Below the pieces are notes generated by a model. That model was not told the origin of the DNA, did not search any database, and saw only the letters and a list, made by a program, of their open reading frames with translations. The translations under genes and the position numbers were made by a program. Shown here piece after piece: positions 32,135-40,346 of a DNA stretch of 63,814 nucleotides (the first letter of the stretch is position 1; the number at the start of each line of letters is the position of its first letter). Origin of the DNA: Dehalococcoides mccartyi (GTDB lineage: Bacteria; Chloroflexota; Dehalococcoidia; UBA2979); NCBI GenBank assembly GCA_945865925.1, contig CAMBFG010000009.1:1-63814 (forward strand), read 5' to 3'.

Positions 32135-33394
32135 ATGCAGGACGCAACGGACTCCAGCGCCCCATACATGACCGGTGCGACGGCGCCCGCGCTCTATCCG
32201 GGGCGGGAGGTCCGCGTGCGGCCAGGCCGCCGGATCGACATGCTCGCGTGCCTCGCGGACGGATTCGACCTCGCCGAACAGCAGACGCCCGGCCACGCCG
32301 CGCGCGTCGCGTCGCTCGCGCACGACATCGCCGCCTCGCTCGGCCTCGACGACGAGGTGAGGCGGGTCGTCCTGCACGCAGGGCTACTCCACGACTCAGG
32401 CGTCAGTGTCCGCGTCGCCGGTGGCCATACGGCCGGGGGCGGCTGGGTCGCTGCTCGCTTTGGCCTCGATCTCGACGTGCAGGAGGCGATCCGCGCCTCG
32501 CACGAGCGATGGGATGGGACGGGTCGCCCGCTGGGGCTGGACGGCCGCGATATCCCGTGGGCCTCGCTCTGTGTGCAGGCTGCGCACTGGGTATGCGAGA
32601 CGGCGGAGCAGGCGGGGAACCCACTGCGCGCTCGCGCCGAGATCGCGCGCACTTCGGTCGACACCCTGGTGCCAGCGCTCGGGCCGACGGTCGCTGCCGC
32701 GGCGCGCGACGTTGTGCGGAACGACGAGACCTGGCTCGCGCTCTGGGACGCCTCGCTGGCGGGTCGCCTCGCGATTGCCGCTGGGCCGGAAGGCAAGCCG
32801 TCGCGCCGCAAGGTGATCGCGGCCGCCGAGGCGATGGGCACCGTGGTGGACTCTGCGGTTCGCGAGCCGGGCCGCTCCGCCCGGGTATCGAGCCTCGCAC
32901 GCGCCCTCGGCGTGCAGGTGGGACTGCCGGCGGGCCACGTGGACGCGCTCGGACTTGCTGGACTGCTGCTCGATGTCGGCCAACTCGGGGTGCCGAGGCA
33001 CATCGCGGACAAGCCCTCGATCCTCACGGTGGACGAGATGGAGCAGATGCGCCGCCACCCCGGTCTTGGTGCGCGCATCCTCGAGCGGATCCCGGGGATG
33101 ACTGAGGTCGCCTCCTGGGTGGAGGCACACCACGAACGCCCGGATGGGCGGGGCTATCCCGAAATGCTGACGGGTGACCGCCTGCCCCTGCCGCCTCGCA
33201 TCCTCGCGGTAGCCGACGCTTACTGCGCGCTGCGCGCGGAGCGGCCATATCGAGCCGCGTTCCCGCGGGACGAGGCGATGCGACTGATGGAGGCTGGCCG
33301 AGGCGCGCAGTTCGACGCGACGGTCGTGGACGCTTTGCCGGGTGCCCTGCTGGGCGCCACCGAGACCGATCCGGAGGCCTGGAGCGGAGTCTAG
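32135..33394 (+). CDS. Tandem HD-GYP-type phosphohydrolase
   Basis: A 419-residue protein with two HD-GYP-like halves. Half 1 (about 40-190) keeps the HD pair in LLHDSG and HERWDGTGRP. Half 2 (about 245-400) keeps HHERPDGRGYP and the downstream ADAYCALRAERPYR element, but its HD has become LLLDVGQLGVP (His lost). HD-GYP domains hydrolyse cyclic dinucleotides; activity here is uncertain because neither half is complete. No sensor or receiver domain is attached. Start is the ATG at 32135; it converges on the c-di-AMP receptor gene, overlapping by four bases. Confidence 0.8.
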   Translation: MQDATDSSAPYMTGATAPALYPGREVRVRPGRRIDMLACLADGFDLAEQQTPGHAARVASLAHDIAASLGLDDEVRRVVLHAGLLHDSGVSVRVAGGHTAGGGWVAARFGLDLDVQEAIRASHERWDGTGRPLGLDGRDIPWASLCVQAAHWVCETAEQAGNPLRARAEIARTSVDTLVPALGPTVAAAARDVVRNDETWLALWDASLAGRLAIAAGPEGKPSRRKVIAAAEAMGTVVDSAVREPGRSARVSSLARALGVQVGLPAGHVDALGLAGLLLDVGQLGVPRHIADKPSILTVDEMEQMRRHPGLGARILERIPGMTEVASWVEAHHERPDGRGYPEMLTGDRLPLPPRILAVADAYCALRAERPYRAAFPRDEAMRLMEAGRGAQFDATVVDALPGALLGATETDPEAWSGV

Positions 33395-33753
33395 AAGCGC
33401 TCGAAGCGCTCGATTGGCAGGACGAACACAATCGCGCCGCCCACACGGACCTCGACGGGTTCGGCGGTGAAGGCGCCGTCACCGATGAACGGCAGCGTGT
33501 TGACCGGGACGAACTCGCGACGCGCGTGGCAGACTTCGTTCACGATCGCGGTCACGTCGTCGACCTGGGACTGTGCGACGCCGGAGAAGATGGTGACGCT
33601 GCCACGCCGCAGGAAGCCGCCCGTGGAGCCGACTTTCGTGACCGGGTAGTGCCCCTGGACGAGCCGCTCCTGCAGCGTGTCGGCATCGGTGTCCGAGACG
33701 ATCATCATCACGAGCCGGTCAGGAGTGATCTGGCCAGCGGGCTGCTCTGGCAT
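33391..33753 (-). CDS. darA: P-II-like cyclic di-AMP receptor (DarA/PstA type)
   Basis: A 120-residue P-II-like signalling protein. The pattern VMMIVSDTDADTLQERLVQGHYPVTKV, then STGGFLRRGSVTIFSGV and VDDVTAIVNEVCHARREFV, matches DarA/PstA, where TGGFLRxG contacts c-di-AMP. The N-terminal Gln-Pro leader is variable. The target is unknown in this family. Its start overlaps the stop of a 43-residue membrane protein gene (TGATG), so the two are translationally coupled. It lies tail-to-tail with the HD-GYP gene. Confidence 0.9.
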   Translation of the reverse strand: MPEQPAGQITPDRLVMMIVSDTDADTLQERLVQGHYPVTKVGSTGGFLRRGSVTIFSGVAQSQVDDVTAIVNEVCHARREFVPVNTLPFIGDGAFTAEPVEVRVGGAIVFVLPIERFERF

Positions 33754-33884
33754 CAGGCGCCACCTTCACGTCGGGCCGCACCGGAGCGGTGTGCAGCAGT
33801 GTCGTCCTCGGCGTGCGCGGCGACGACCACAGCGGTTGCGATGCCGATGGCCACACCGAAGATGGTCGCCAGGTACTTACGCAT
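33753..33884 (-). CDS. Small single-helix membrane protein, coupled to darA
   Basis: A 43-residue open frame starting ATG at 33884. It has a basic start (MRKYL), one strong hydrophobic helix (ATIFGVAIGIATAVVVAAHA) and a charged, probably cytosolic or exposed tail. The stop shares one base with the darA start (TGATG). I do not recognise a family. The coupling suggests a membrane partner or anchor for the c-di-AMP receptor, which is an inference from position only. The ribosome binding site is weak (GGA). A spurious ORF is possible. Confidence 0.5.
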   Translation of the reverse strand: MRKYLATIFGVAIGIATAVVVAAHAEDDTAAHRSGAARREGGA

Positions 33885-33995
33885 CGGGAATCCGTTCTGC
33901 GGCTGCCTCGGAGGCACCCTAGCACCGAGGTTGGGGCCTTGCATCCGACCAACGGATCGTGAGCGGCGTCCTCCCCCGCCGCATTTCGCCCGTTG

Positions 33996-34024
33996 TTGAG
34001 GGTGCGAGGGTGCCGAGGTACGCT
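33996..34024 (+). promoter_or_regulatory. Candidate promoter of glycyl-tRNA synthetase gene
   Basis: TTGAGG (33996-34001), 17-base spacer, TACGCT (34019-34024), about 55 bases upstream of the chosen GTG. No T-box leader was recognised between promoter and start. Confidence 0.45.
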
Positions 34025-34078
34025 CGCCCGAATCTCGTTTTCTCGCGCTTCCGTTCGCGCCCCTGCTCGGAGACCCCT

Positions 34079-35455
34079 GTGACCGATGCCACTGACGACA
34101 GCGGGCCCGCCTCGGAGATGACCGCCGACCTCGAAACGATCGTGTCGCTGGCGAAGCGACGCGGGTTCGTGTTCCCGTCAGCGGAGATCTACGGCGGCTT
34201 CGCGGCGGCGTACGACTACGGCCCGCTGGGTGTCGAAATGCGGCGCAACATCCGCGAGTCATGGTGGCGCTGGATGGTGCAGAGCCGCGACGACGTCGTC
34301 GGTATCGAGGCCTCGATCATCTCGAACCCGCGCATCTGGGTGGCTTCGGGCCACGTCGAGAACTTCACCGACCCCCTCGTCGAGTGCACCAACTGCCAGG
34401 CACGGCTGCGCGCCGACCACGTAGAGGACAACACGTGCCCCTCGTGTGGCGCGGTGGGGAAGTTCACCGACCCGCGGAAGTTCAACATGATGCTCAGCAC
34501 CATCGTCGGCCCCGTCGCCGACGAGTCGGGGCGGGCGTTTCTGCGGCCGGAGACGGCGCAGGGCATGTTCGTGAACTTCGACAACGTCCAGACGGCGATG
34601 CGGAAGCGCCTGCCGTTCGGCATCGCGCAGATCGGCAAGTCGTTCCGCAACGAGATCACCGTCAAGCAGTTCATCTTCCGCACGCGCGAGTTCGAACAGA
34701 TGGAGATGGAGTACTTCTGCCATCCCGAGCAATCGATGGAACTCCACACCTACTGGAAGAAGGAGCGGCTCCGCTGGCACTACAGCCTCGGCATCCGTCC
34801 CCAGCACCTCCGCCTGCGTGACCACAGCCCCGAGGAGTTGTCGCACTACTCGCGCGGCACGAGCGACGTCGAGATCCACTACCCATGGGGCTGGGGTGAA
34901 CTCGAGGGCATCGCGCACCGGGGTGACTACGACCTGACGCAGCACTCGGAGCACTCGGGGAAGAAGTTGACCTACTTCGACCCCGACACCAACCAGCACC
35001 TGGTCCCCCACGTGATCGAGCCCGCCGTGGGTGTCGACCGTGTGCTGCTCACCCTGCTCTTCGACGCTTACTCAGAAGAAGAGGTCGAGGGCGAGAAGCG
35101 AGTTGTGCTGCGCCTGGCCCCGGCGATCGCCCCGGTGACCGTGGCGGTGCTGCCGCTCTCCAAGAAGATCGAGCCGAAGGCGCGCGAGGTCTACGACTCT
35201 CTCCGCCCGCACTTCCGCACGCAGTACGACGACTCCCAGTCGATCGGCCGGCGCTACCGCCGTCAGGACGAGATTGGGACGCCGCTGTGTGTCACTGTCG
35301 ACTTCGAGACGGAGAACGACGGTGCGGTCACGATCCGCGAGCGCGACTCGATGCAACAGGTGCGCGTGCCGCTGGTCGGTCTCGTCGCTGCCATCCGGGA
35401 GCGGATCGACGCACTGACGCCTCGCATCCCCTCGCACGACGAGATCACGATCTAG
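34079..35455 (+). CDS. glyQS: Glycyl-tRNA synthetase (single-chain, class II)
   Basis: Charges tRNA-Gly. The 458-residue homodimeric (alpha2) type shows RRGFVFPSAEIYGGFAAAYDYGPLG at the start, motif 2 FRNEITVKQFIFRTREFEQ, a four-Cys zinc insertion (CTNC...CPSC), motif 3 in VIEPAVGVDRVLL and a C-terminal anticodon-binding domain. The GTG at 34079 has GGAG 6 bases upstream and begins just before the conserved region. The open frame to 33959 is unsupported. This is the eukaryote/Gram-positive type and not the alpha2-beta2 enzyme. Confidence 0.95.
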   Translation: MTDATDDSGPASEMTADLETIVSLAKRRGFVFPSAEIYGGFAAAYDYGPLGVEMRRNIRESWWRWMVQSRDDVVGIEASIISNPRIWVASGHVENFTDPLVECTNCQARLRADHVEDNTCPSCGAVGKFTDPRKFNMMLSTIVGPVADESGRAFLRPETAQGMFVNFDNVQTAMRKRLPFGIAQIGKSFRNEITVKQFIFRTREFEQMEMEYFCHPEQSMELHTYWKKERLRWHYSLGIRPQHLRLRDHSPEELSHYSRGTSDVEIHYPWGWGELEGIAHRGDYDLTQHSEHSGKKLTYFDPDTNQHLVPHVIEPAVGVDRVLLTLLFDAYSEEEVEGEKRVVLRLAPAIAPVTVAVLPLSKKIEPKAREVYDSLRPHFRTQYDDSQSIGRRYRRQDEIGTPLCVTVDFETENDGAVTIRERDSMQQVRVPLVGLVAAIRERIDALTPRIPSHDEITI

Positions 35456-35469
35456 CCGGGAGGACCTCG

Positions 35470-36270
35470 ATGGCGTCCCGGCGACCGCTCCGGCTCCTGC
35501 ACACGTCCGACGTCCACCTCGGCGCCTATGACACGCGCACGAGCGACGGTGTGCGGCGCGGCGAACTCGAGGATGGGTTCCGACGCGTCATTGATCTGGC
35601 GATTGCGGAACGGGCAGACGTGCTGCTGATCGCGGGCGACTTCTTCGACAACGCGCGTGTCTTTGAGGAGACGCTGCACTTCGCGGCGGACGAGATTGCA
35701 CGCTTTGGCTGCGCCACGGTCATCGGGCCCGGCAACCACGACCACGTCGGCCCCGGCTCCGTCTACGACCGTGTCGACCTCGTCGAACGTGCGCCGAACC
35801 TCCGCATCCTGCGCACCCCCGACGGCGAGCGCATCGCGTTCCCTGACCTCGACCTCGAAGTGTGGGGGAGCAGCCACACGGAGCGGCGCACGAACTACCA
35901 GCCGTTCGAGGGCGCACCCGGCCGTGGCGAGGCCGCCTGGCAGGTCGGGATCGGCCACGGCCACTTCATCGGCCCGAATGCCCTCCTGCACCATTCGTTC
36001 CACATCCGCGCGGACCAACTCGCAGCGACCGGCCTCGACTACGTCGCCCTCGGCCACTGGGAGCGCATGACGATCGTCGAGGCGGGCGAGGGCGTCGTCG
36101 CTGCCTACTCAGGTGCACCGGATGCGCTGAGCGGCAATCGCGAGGGCCACGGCGGCCACGTGCTCGTGATCGACCTATGCGAGGACGGCTCGGTCCGCCT
36201 CGAAGCCGTGCCCGTGGGCGAAGGCCCGCGCATCCTGCACGCCGACCTGCCGTTCCTGCCAGCGATGTAA
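35470..36270 (+). CDS. Metallophosphoesterase (SbcD/YkuE-like)
   Basis: A 266-residue calcineurin-like phosphoesterase. Metal-binding motifs appear in order: HTSDVHLGAYDT (DxH), AGDFFDN (GDxxD), GPGNHDHVG (GNHD), IGHGH and LGHWE (GHxH-type). The N-terminal arrangement RLLHTSDVHLG resembles SbcD/Mre11 nucleases, but the capping domain is short and no sbcC partner follows. It may be a DNA nuclease or a small-molecule phosphodiesterase. The ATG at 35470 has AGGA upstream and follows the GlyRS stop by 14 bases. Confidence 0.87.
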   Translation: MASRRPLRLLHTSDVHLGAYDTRTSDGVRRGELEDGFRRVIDLAIAERADVLLIAGDFFDNARVFEETLHFAADEIARFGCATVIGPGNHDHVGPGSVYDRVDLVERAPNLRILRTPDGERIAFPDLDLEVWGSSHTERRTNYQPFEGAPGRGEAAWQVGIGHGHFIGPNALLHHSFHIRADQLAATGLDYVALGHWERMTIVEAGEGVVAAYSGAPDALSGNREGHGGHVLVIDLCEDGSVRLEAVPVGEGPRILHADLPFLPAM

Positions 36271-36333
36271 GAGCCAGAAGCCCTGGCGCTAAACTCCGAC
36301 CTCCGAATCGGGACTCGCTCTTCTGGAGTTCGT

Positions 36334-36729
36334 ATGGCCGCTCCCTCTGACGACCTTCGTAGGTTGTTGATCTCTCGTTACCGCTACGGGCCAGACATGG
36401 TCGATATCGCGTGGCGCGCGCATTTTCAGTGCGAGTACTGCGACAAAGATCTACTCGGGTCGGTGGACGCATACGAGTGGCACTGGGAGCGCGAGCATGT
36501 TGTCCCGACAGTCCGTGGTGGCGATGACGCGCTACACAACTGGGCTCTCGCGTGCCGCACGTGCAACCAATTCAAGGGTGCATGGGACCCGCGTTCGGAC
36601 GCCACCAGCCCGACCGACCGAGATGCGCTCGTGGCATCGGCACGTGCGTACATCCAACGGCGTCGAGCGGAGCGGGGAAGCGAACTCGATGTCGTGCGGG
36701 GTCTCATCCTCGCCGAGTTGGACCGGTAG
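36334..36729 (+). CDS. HNH endonuclease-family protein
   Basis: A 131-residue protein with a zinc-HNH core. CEYCDKD and CRTCNQFKGAWDP supply the four metal-binding cysteines, and EREHVVPTVRGGDDALHNWALAC is the ExHVxP...N HNH motif. It is the small stand-alone form without a recognisable extra domain. It lies between a metallophosphoesterase and a GNAT gene, with no restriction or intron context, so the role is unknown; stand-alone HNH genes can be repair, defence or domesticated mobile functions. Confidence 0.85.
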   Translation: MAAPSDDLRRLLISRYRYGPDMVDIAWRAHFQCEYCDKDLLGSVDAYEWHWEREHVVPTVRGGDDALHNWALACRTCNQFKGAWDPRSDATSPTDRDALVASARAYIQRRRAERGSELDVVRGLILAELDR

Positions 36730-36732
36730 CTT

Positions 36733-37302
36733 GTGCCCTCCGACTTCTCGATTCGCGATGCCGTGCCGGGAGATGGGCCACTGATGGGGCGGCTGCACGC
36801 CGCCTCCTGGGCGAGCGCGTACCGGCAGTTCATGCCCCACGCCTACCTCGACGACCCGGAACGCGAGGCGGGGTCGGCACGTCGCTGGACCGCCGAACTC
36901 GTGACGCCGGACGTGCCGGGTGGGCGTGGGTGGATCATCGAGGTGCGCGGGGAGCCGGCGGGGTTCGCGTGGGCGCAGCCGGGCTCGGAGTCGTTCGCCT
37001 ACCCGTCACCGGAGGACATGGGGCACCTCGACGCGATCCACCTGCTGCCATCGAGCATTGGGGGAGGCCTCGGGCGGGTGTTCTTTTGGCACGCGCTCAG
37101 GGCGCTCGCCGACCTCGGCTTCGCGGAAGCCACACTCGGGGTGTACGAAGAGAACGTGCGCGCTCGCGGGTTCTACGAGGCGATGGGATGGCGCGAGGAT
37201 GGCCCTCGACGCGTGCGGGAGTTCGCGTGGGCTGGTGAGCCGTTCTCGGCGGTGCTGCTGATGTACCGCGGGCCCACGCGACCCTCCGCGCTGAGGGGCT
37301 GA
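36733..37302 (+). CDS. GNAT family N-acetyltransferase
   Basis: A 189-residue protein. FSIRDAVPGDGPLMGRLHAASWASAYRQFMP is the typical GNAT N-terminal segment. HLDAIHLLPSSIGGGLGRVFFWHAL contains the acetyl-CoA pyrophosphate loop (SSIGGGLG, in place of QxxGxG), and ATLGVYEENVRARGFYEAMGW is motif B. The start is a GTG at 36733, 3 bases after the HNH stop. The substrate is unknown. Confidence 0.87.
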   Translation: MPSDFSIRDAVPGDGPLMGRLHAASWASAYRQFMPHAYLDDPEREAGSARRWTAELVTPDVPGGRGWIIEVRGEPAGFAWAQPGSESFAYPSPEDMGHLDAIHLLPSSIGGGLGRVFFWHALRALADLGFAEATLGVYEENVRARGFYEAMGWREDGPRRVREFAWAGEPFSAVLLMYRGPTRPSALRG

Positions 37303-37330
37303 CGTGGCGCGCCTCGACATTCGCGGTCTG

Positions 37331-37369
37331 CCCTCGAGGGCCTGAGGCCGACCAACGGCCTCGCGAGGG
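37331..37369. terminator. Convergent hairpin terminator (GNAT / MFS)
   Basis: The inner stem GAGGCCG/CGGCCTC has an ACCAA loop, extended outward by CCCTCG/CGAGGG. It is placed between the two convergent genes. No T-tract, so the call is moderate. Confidence 0.5.
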
Positions 37370-37375
37370 TGGCGG

Positions 37376-38806
37376 CTAGTCGAGGTTACGCATCCGCGGC
37401 ACGAGGGCGATCGTGGCGATCGAGAGCACGACCAGCGCGGCAGAGCAGAGGCCGAGCGCCCACTGGATGCCGATCACCTCGGCGGCGACGCCGACGCCGA
37501 AGACGCCGACCTGCACCAGGCTCATCTCCATCATGTAGATGCTCATGACGCGGCCGCGGTACTGGTCCTCCGTATAGGCCTGGACCAGCACATTGCTGAG
37601 CGCCATGCGCACGGCCTGACCGACACCGATAAACAACATCACCGGGAGGGTGATCGCCACCGACGTGGACCAGGAGAAGGCGATCAGCGCGAGACCGAGG
37701 ACCAGCGAGCCGACGATGAAGATCATTCCTCGGCGCCGGCTGGGCAGCGACGCAATGACCAGCGCGGCTGCCAGCGAGCCGATGCCGGTGACGCTCGTCA
37801 GCAGGCCCTGAAGGCCCGGCCCGCCGTTCAGGACGTCCTTCACGAAGCCAGACAGCATCTGCATGTACGGCATCGAGAAGAGCACCATTAGGAAGTTGAC
37901 GATGAGGATCGTGCGGATGGTCTTGTCGCGGGTGATGTAACGCATGCCCTCGGCCAGGTCGCCGAACCCCGCGCCGGACTTGGCGCGTGCGGCGTGCCCA
38001 CCCGCTGCGTGGAGGCGCGTCTGGGCCTCGGTGCGTTCCTCTGGCGGGATCTCGATCGGCTCCGACGGCACCCGGAAGAGCGTGACCGTGGAGAAGATGT
38101 AGAAGCCGGTGATGGCGATGAAGGCCCAGTAGTAGTCAGTGACTTCCATCAGCACGCCGATGCCGGCGGGGACCATCAGTCGCGACAGGTTCATCCCAGC
38201 GTTGTTGAGGGCAACTGCATTCATGACCTGTCGCGGGTAGACGATGTCCGGGAGCATCGACTGCCGCGCCGGCATCATCAGCGCCTGGATCACGCCCTGG
38301 ATCGCCGCGTTGACGATCATGTACTCCCAGCGCATCACGCCAGCCAGGAGCAGGGCCACGATCGACATCGTGTTGAGGGCGTTGAGCGCGTTGCCGACCT
38401 GCTGGATTCGCTTCTTCTGCAGACGGTCAGCGATCACGCCGCCGTGCAGCGAGAGGGCGAGGCCGGGGACGGCGCCAGCGAGCGCCAGTGTGCCCAGCGC
38501 GGCGAACGAGCCAGTGAGGTCGTAGATGAGGACGCCTCTGGCGATCATCTGGCTGTTCATGGCGCCGAAGACGCCCAGCATGGAGACGAAGTACCAGCGG
38601 AAGTTGGAACTCTTAAACGACTCGAACGTACGGAGATTGCTCAGGGCCTGGAACGGCGAACGCCCGCCAGTGGCGGGCGCCGGTGCCGGTACGGCAGGGG
38701 TGCGGGCGACGGCGATGTCGCTTCTCTCGGACGGCGGTGGCGCGATGGCCATTCGGGATCCATTCGTGTTCGGTCCGAGGTACCGACCCAATCGCGTCGC
38801 GAGCAC
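37376..38806 (-). CDS. Major facilitator superfamily exporter
   Basis: A 476-residue 12-helix transporter of the EntS/MFS_3 type. Residues 50-70 (FESFKSSNFRWYFVSMLGVF) precede helix 1. HGGVIADRLQKKRIQQ is the loop 2-3 signature GxxxDRxxKR. MALSNVLVQAYTEDQYRGRVMSIYMM is the repeat of this motif in the C-half. A soluble central loop (about 255-290) separates the halves. The start is uncertain: GTG 38806 or ATG 38752, the latter removing a Pro/Ala-rich leader in part. The substrate is unknown. Confidence 0.88.
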   Translation of the reverse strand: MLATRLGRYLGPNTNGSRMAIAPPPSERSDIAVARTPAVPAPAPATGGRSPFQALSNLRTFESFKSSNFRWYFVSMLGVFGAMNSQMIARGVLIYDLTGSFAALGTLALAGAVPGLALSLHGGVIADRLQKKRIQQVGNALNALNTMSIVALLLAGVMRWEYMIVNAAIQGVIQALMMPARQSMLPDIVYPRQVMNAVALNNAGMNLSRLMVPAGIGVLMEVTDYYWAFIAITGFYIFSTVTLFRVPSEPIEIPPEERTEAQTRLHAAGGHAARAKSGAGFGDLAEGMRYITRDKTIRTILIVNFLMVLFSMPYMQMLSGFVKDVLNGGPGLQGLLTSVTGIGSLAAALVIASLPSRRRGMIFIVGSLVLGLALIAFSWSTSVAITLPVMLFIGVGQAVRMALSNVLVQAYTEDQYRGRVMSIYMMEMSLVQVGVFGVGVAAEVIGIQWALGLCSAALVVLSIATIALVPRMRNLD

Positions 38807-38807
38807 A

Positions 38808-38837
38808 TTGAGGTGACGCTCACGTACACGATAATGT
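38808..38837 (+). promoter_or_regulatory. Candidate promoter of the VOC gene
   Basis: TTGAGG (38808-38813), 18 bases, TAATGT (38832-38837), 69 bases before the VOC start in a divergent intergenic region that is AT-richer than its surroundings. Confidence 0.45.
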
Positions 38838-38906
38838 GTGGAATCCTAGCGTCGCAGTTGTGGGATCCGCAACCGGAGATTCCCCGACTCGGCCGTTACC
38901 GTCCGG

Positions 38907-39320
38907 ATGGGGTGCGCGATGCTGAGCTGGGGTGTGATTCCGTCGATCCGGGTCCGCGACATGGCCGCCGCCCTCGACTGCTACCAGCGGGCGCTCGGCT
39001 TCACGATGACCCGAGGCGGCCCCGACGAGGTGAACTGCTCGCTGGAGCGCGGCGATGCCCACCTCATGCTCGAACGCCCAACCGACTTCTACTCCGCCGG
39101 GTACAACGAGGCGATCCGGCAGCGCCTCGGAGCCCCATCCGCGACGGCGCTGTACATCGAGGCGGCTGACCTCGATGCCCTGTACGCGCAGGTGCAGGGC
39201 GCGGGTCTCACGGTCATCGACTCGCTCGCCGATCGACCGTGGGGGCAGACCGAGTTCACCGTCGAGGATGTCGAGGGCAACTGGCTGACCTTCTGGAAGT
39301 CGCCGCCAACCTCGGCGTGA
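38907..39320 (+). CDS. VOC-superfamily (glyoxalase/bleomycin resistance-like) protein
   Basis: A 137-residue beta-alpha-beta-beta-beta protein. SIRVRDMAAALDCYQRALGF opens module 1, and ATALYIEAADLDALYAQVQGAGL opens module 2, ending with FTVEDVEGNWLTFWK, where the Glu is the usual metal or structural ligand. The family includes glyoxalases, dioxygenases and antibiotic-binding proteins; nothing specific can be said. ATG 38907 or 38919 could be the start. Confidence 0.85.
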   Translation: MGCAMLSWGVIPSIRVRDMAAALDCYQRALGFTMTRGGPDEVNCSLERGDAHLMLERPTDFYSAGYNEAIRQRLGAPSATALYIEAADLDALYAQVQGAGLTVIDSLADRPWGQTEFTVEDVEGNWLTFWKSPPTSA

Positions 39321-39350
39321 CGAGACGCCTTCGATCGATGAGGGCAAAGA

Positions 39351-39376
39351 GAAGGGGCCGCTCACGCGGCCCCTTC
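39351..39376. terminator. Convergent terminator (VOC / ferredoxin)
   Basis: A perfect 11-bp stem, GAAGGGGCCGC/GCGGCCCCTTC, has a TCAC loop between the VOC stop and the ferredoxin 3' end, with A-rich and T-containing flanks. Confidence 0.85.
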
Positions 39377-39400
39377 GTCATGTCGTGCGAATGCCGAGGG

Positions 39401-39676
39401 CTAGGCGGTGACCTTCGCGCGCGCGGCGTCCTTGTCGGTGAACCAGAGCGCGTTGATCTCCGTGAACTTGGTCTGGTCGGCGGGGACATCGTCCTCGGCG
39501 AAGATGGCGGAGACGGGGCACGCCGGCTCGCAGGCGCCGCAGTCGATGCACTCGTCCGGGTTGATGTAGAGGATCTTGTCGACGCCCTCTTCGAAGTGGA
39601 TGCAGTCCACCGGGCAAACATCGACACACGACTGGTCGGTCGTGTCAATACAGGGGGTCGTGATCACGTAGGTCAT
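39401..39676 (-). CDS. fdxA: 7Fe ferredoxin (3Fe-4S/4Fe-4S)
   Basis: A 91-residue electron carrier. CIDTTDQSCVDVCPVDCIHF gives the Cx7Cx3C pattern plus CP of a 3Fe-4S-containing site, and CIDCGACEPACPV gives the complete 4Fe-4S site, as in actinobacterial and Thermus FdxA. The acidic middle (EEGVDKILYINPDE) is typical. I chose the ATG at 39676, with AAGGA 7-8 bases upstream. The frame continues to 40003, but those residues are not ferredoxin-like. Confidence 0.94.
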   Translation of the reverse strand: MTYVITTPCIDTTDQSCVDVCPVDCIHFEEGVDKILYINPDECIDCGACEPACPVSAIFAEDDVPADQTKFTEINALWFTDKDAARAKVTA

Positions 39677-39783
39677 GCCGGGTCCTTTCGACTCGACTGG
39701 CCGTGCCACACCTGCGGCGTCCGACCGGTCTCGCGAATATAGGGACGAATCTGCGCTGGGGGCAAGACGCACACCCTGATGAG

Positions 39784-39801
39784 CAGGGAGTGCTCTCCCT
39801 G
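39784..39801 (-). terminator. Possible terminator downstream of the 39861-41631 gene run
   Basis: The 7-bp stem CAGGGAG/CTCCCTG with a TGCT loop lies about 60 bases past the stop of the last minus-strand gene. No T-run was seen; low confidence. Confidence 0.3.
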
Positions 39802-39860
39802 AATCTCCTTCGGACACGTTATGGGGACGCTCGACCGTCACCCAGCAGTCGAGGCTCCGC

Positions 39861-40346
39861 CTACCGCTTCCAGATCTGCCAGGGCTTCTTCTGCGTCTTG
39901 CGGGCGGCCTCGCGCTCCGCGGCTTGGCGGGCGAGGTCGGCGCGCGCCGCCTCGACAGTGTGCGCGAGGCGGTTGCGCAGCATGACGACGTGCTGCACGA
40001 CATCGAGGGCGCTCCCGGGGTCCGCGGCGACCTCCGGGAAGACCTCGCGCATCGCGACGGCGAGGCCGGGGACGGCGGTGCGCCCGCCCGCGATGCCGTA
40101 CTGCTTCATCTCGTTGGCGAGGCCGGCGAGCGCCTCCCCGAGCCGCGTGATCTGGTACGGCGTGAGGTCCACCTCGACGACCGCGCGCGCCATCCCTACG
40201 TGGAGCGCCTCGGACACCGAGCGCAGCCCCGTCCCCTCATCGCGATGCGTCTCGCGGTCCACCTCGGCCCCCGGCCGCCCGAGGTGGTACACGGTCGCGA
40301 GGTATGCGACTCGCGCGTCTTCGGAGCGGAGGGTGAGGGGGGTCAT
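39861..40346 (-). CDS. Conserved-looking hypothetical protein
   Basis: A 161-residue protein without a family I recognise. The N-terminal half is mixed (ARVAYLATVYHLGRPGAEVDRET), the middle is a helical stretch (VDLTPYQITRLGEALAGLANEMKQYG), and the C-terminal third is a long charged helix (NRLAHTVEAARADLARQAAERE) ending KKPWQIWKR. Base composition is like the host, unlike the two genes upstream of it. Its ATG at 40346 overlaps the preceding gene's stop by four bases (ATGA), so it is at least translationally coupled to the RelA-like cassette. Confidence 0.7.
   Translation of the reverse strand: MTPLTLRSEDARVAYLATVYHLGRPGAEVDRETHRDEGTGLRSVSEALHVGMARAVVEVDLTPYQITRLGEALAGLANEMKQYGIAGGRTAVPGLAVAMREVFPEVAADPGSALDVVQHVVMLRNRLAHTVEAARADLARQAAEREAARKTQKKPWQIWKR

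Noticed and set aside
36334-36729. HNH gene as part of a restriction or defence island
   Set aside because: Neighbours are ordinary metabolic genes and no methylase, helicase or other defence gene is adjacent.
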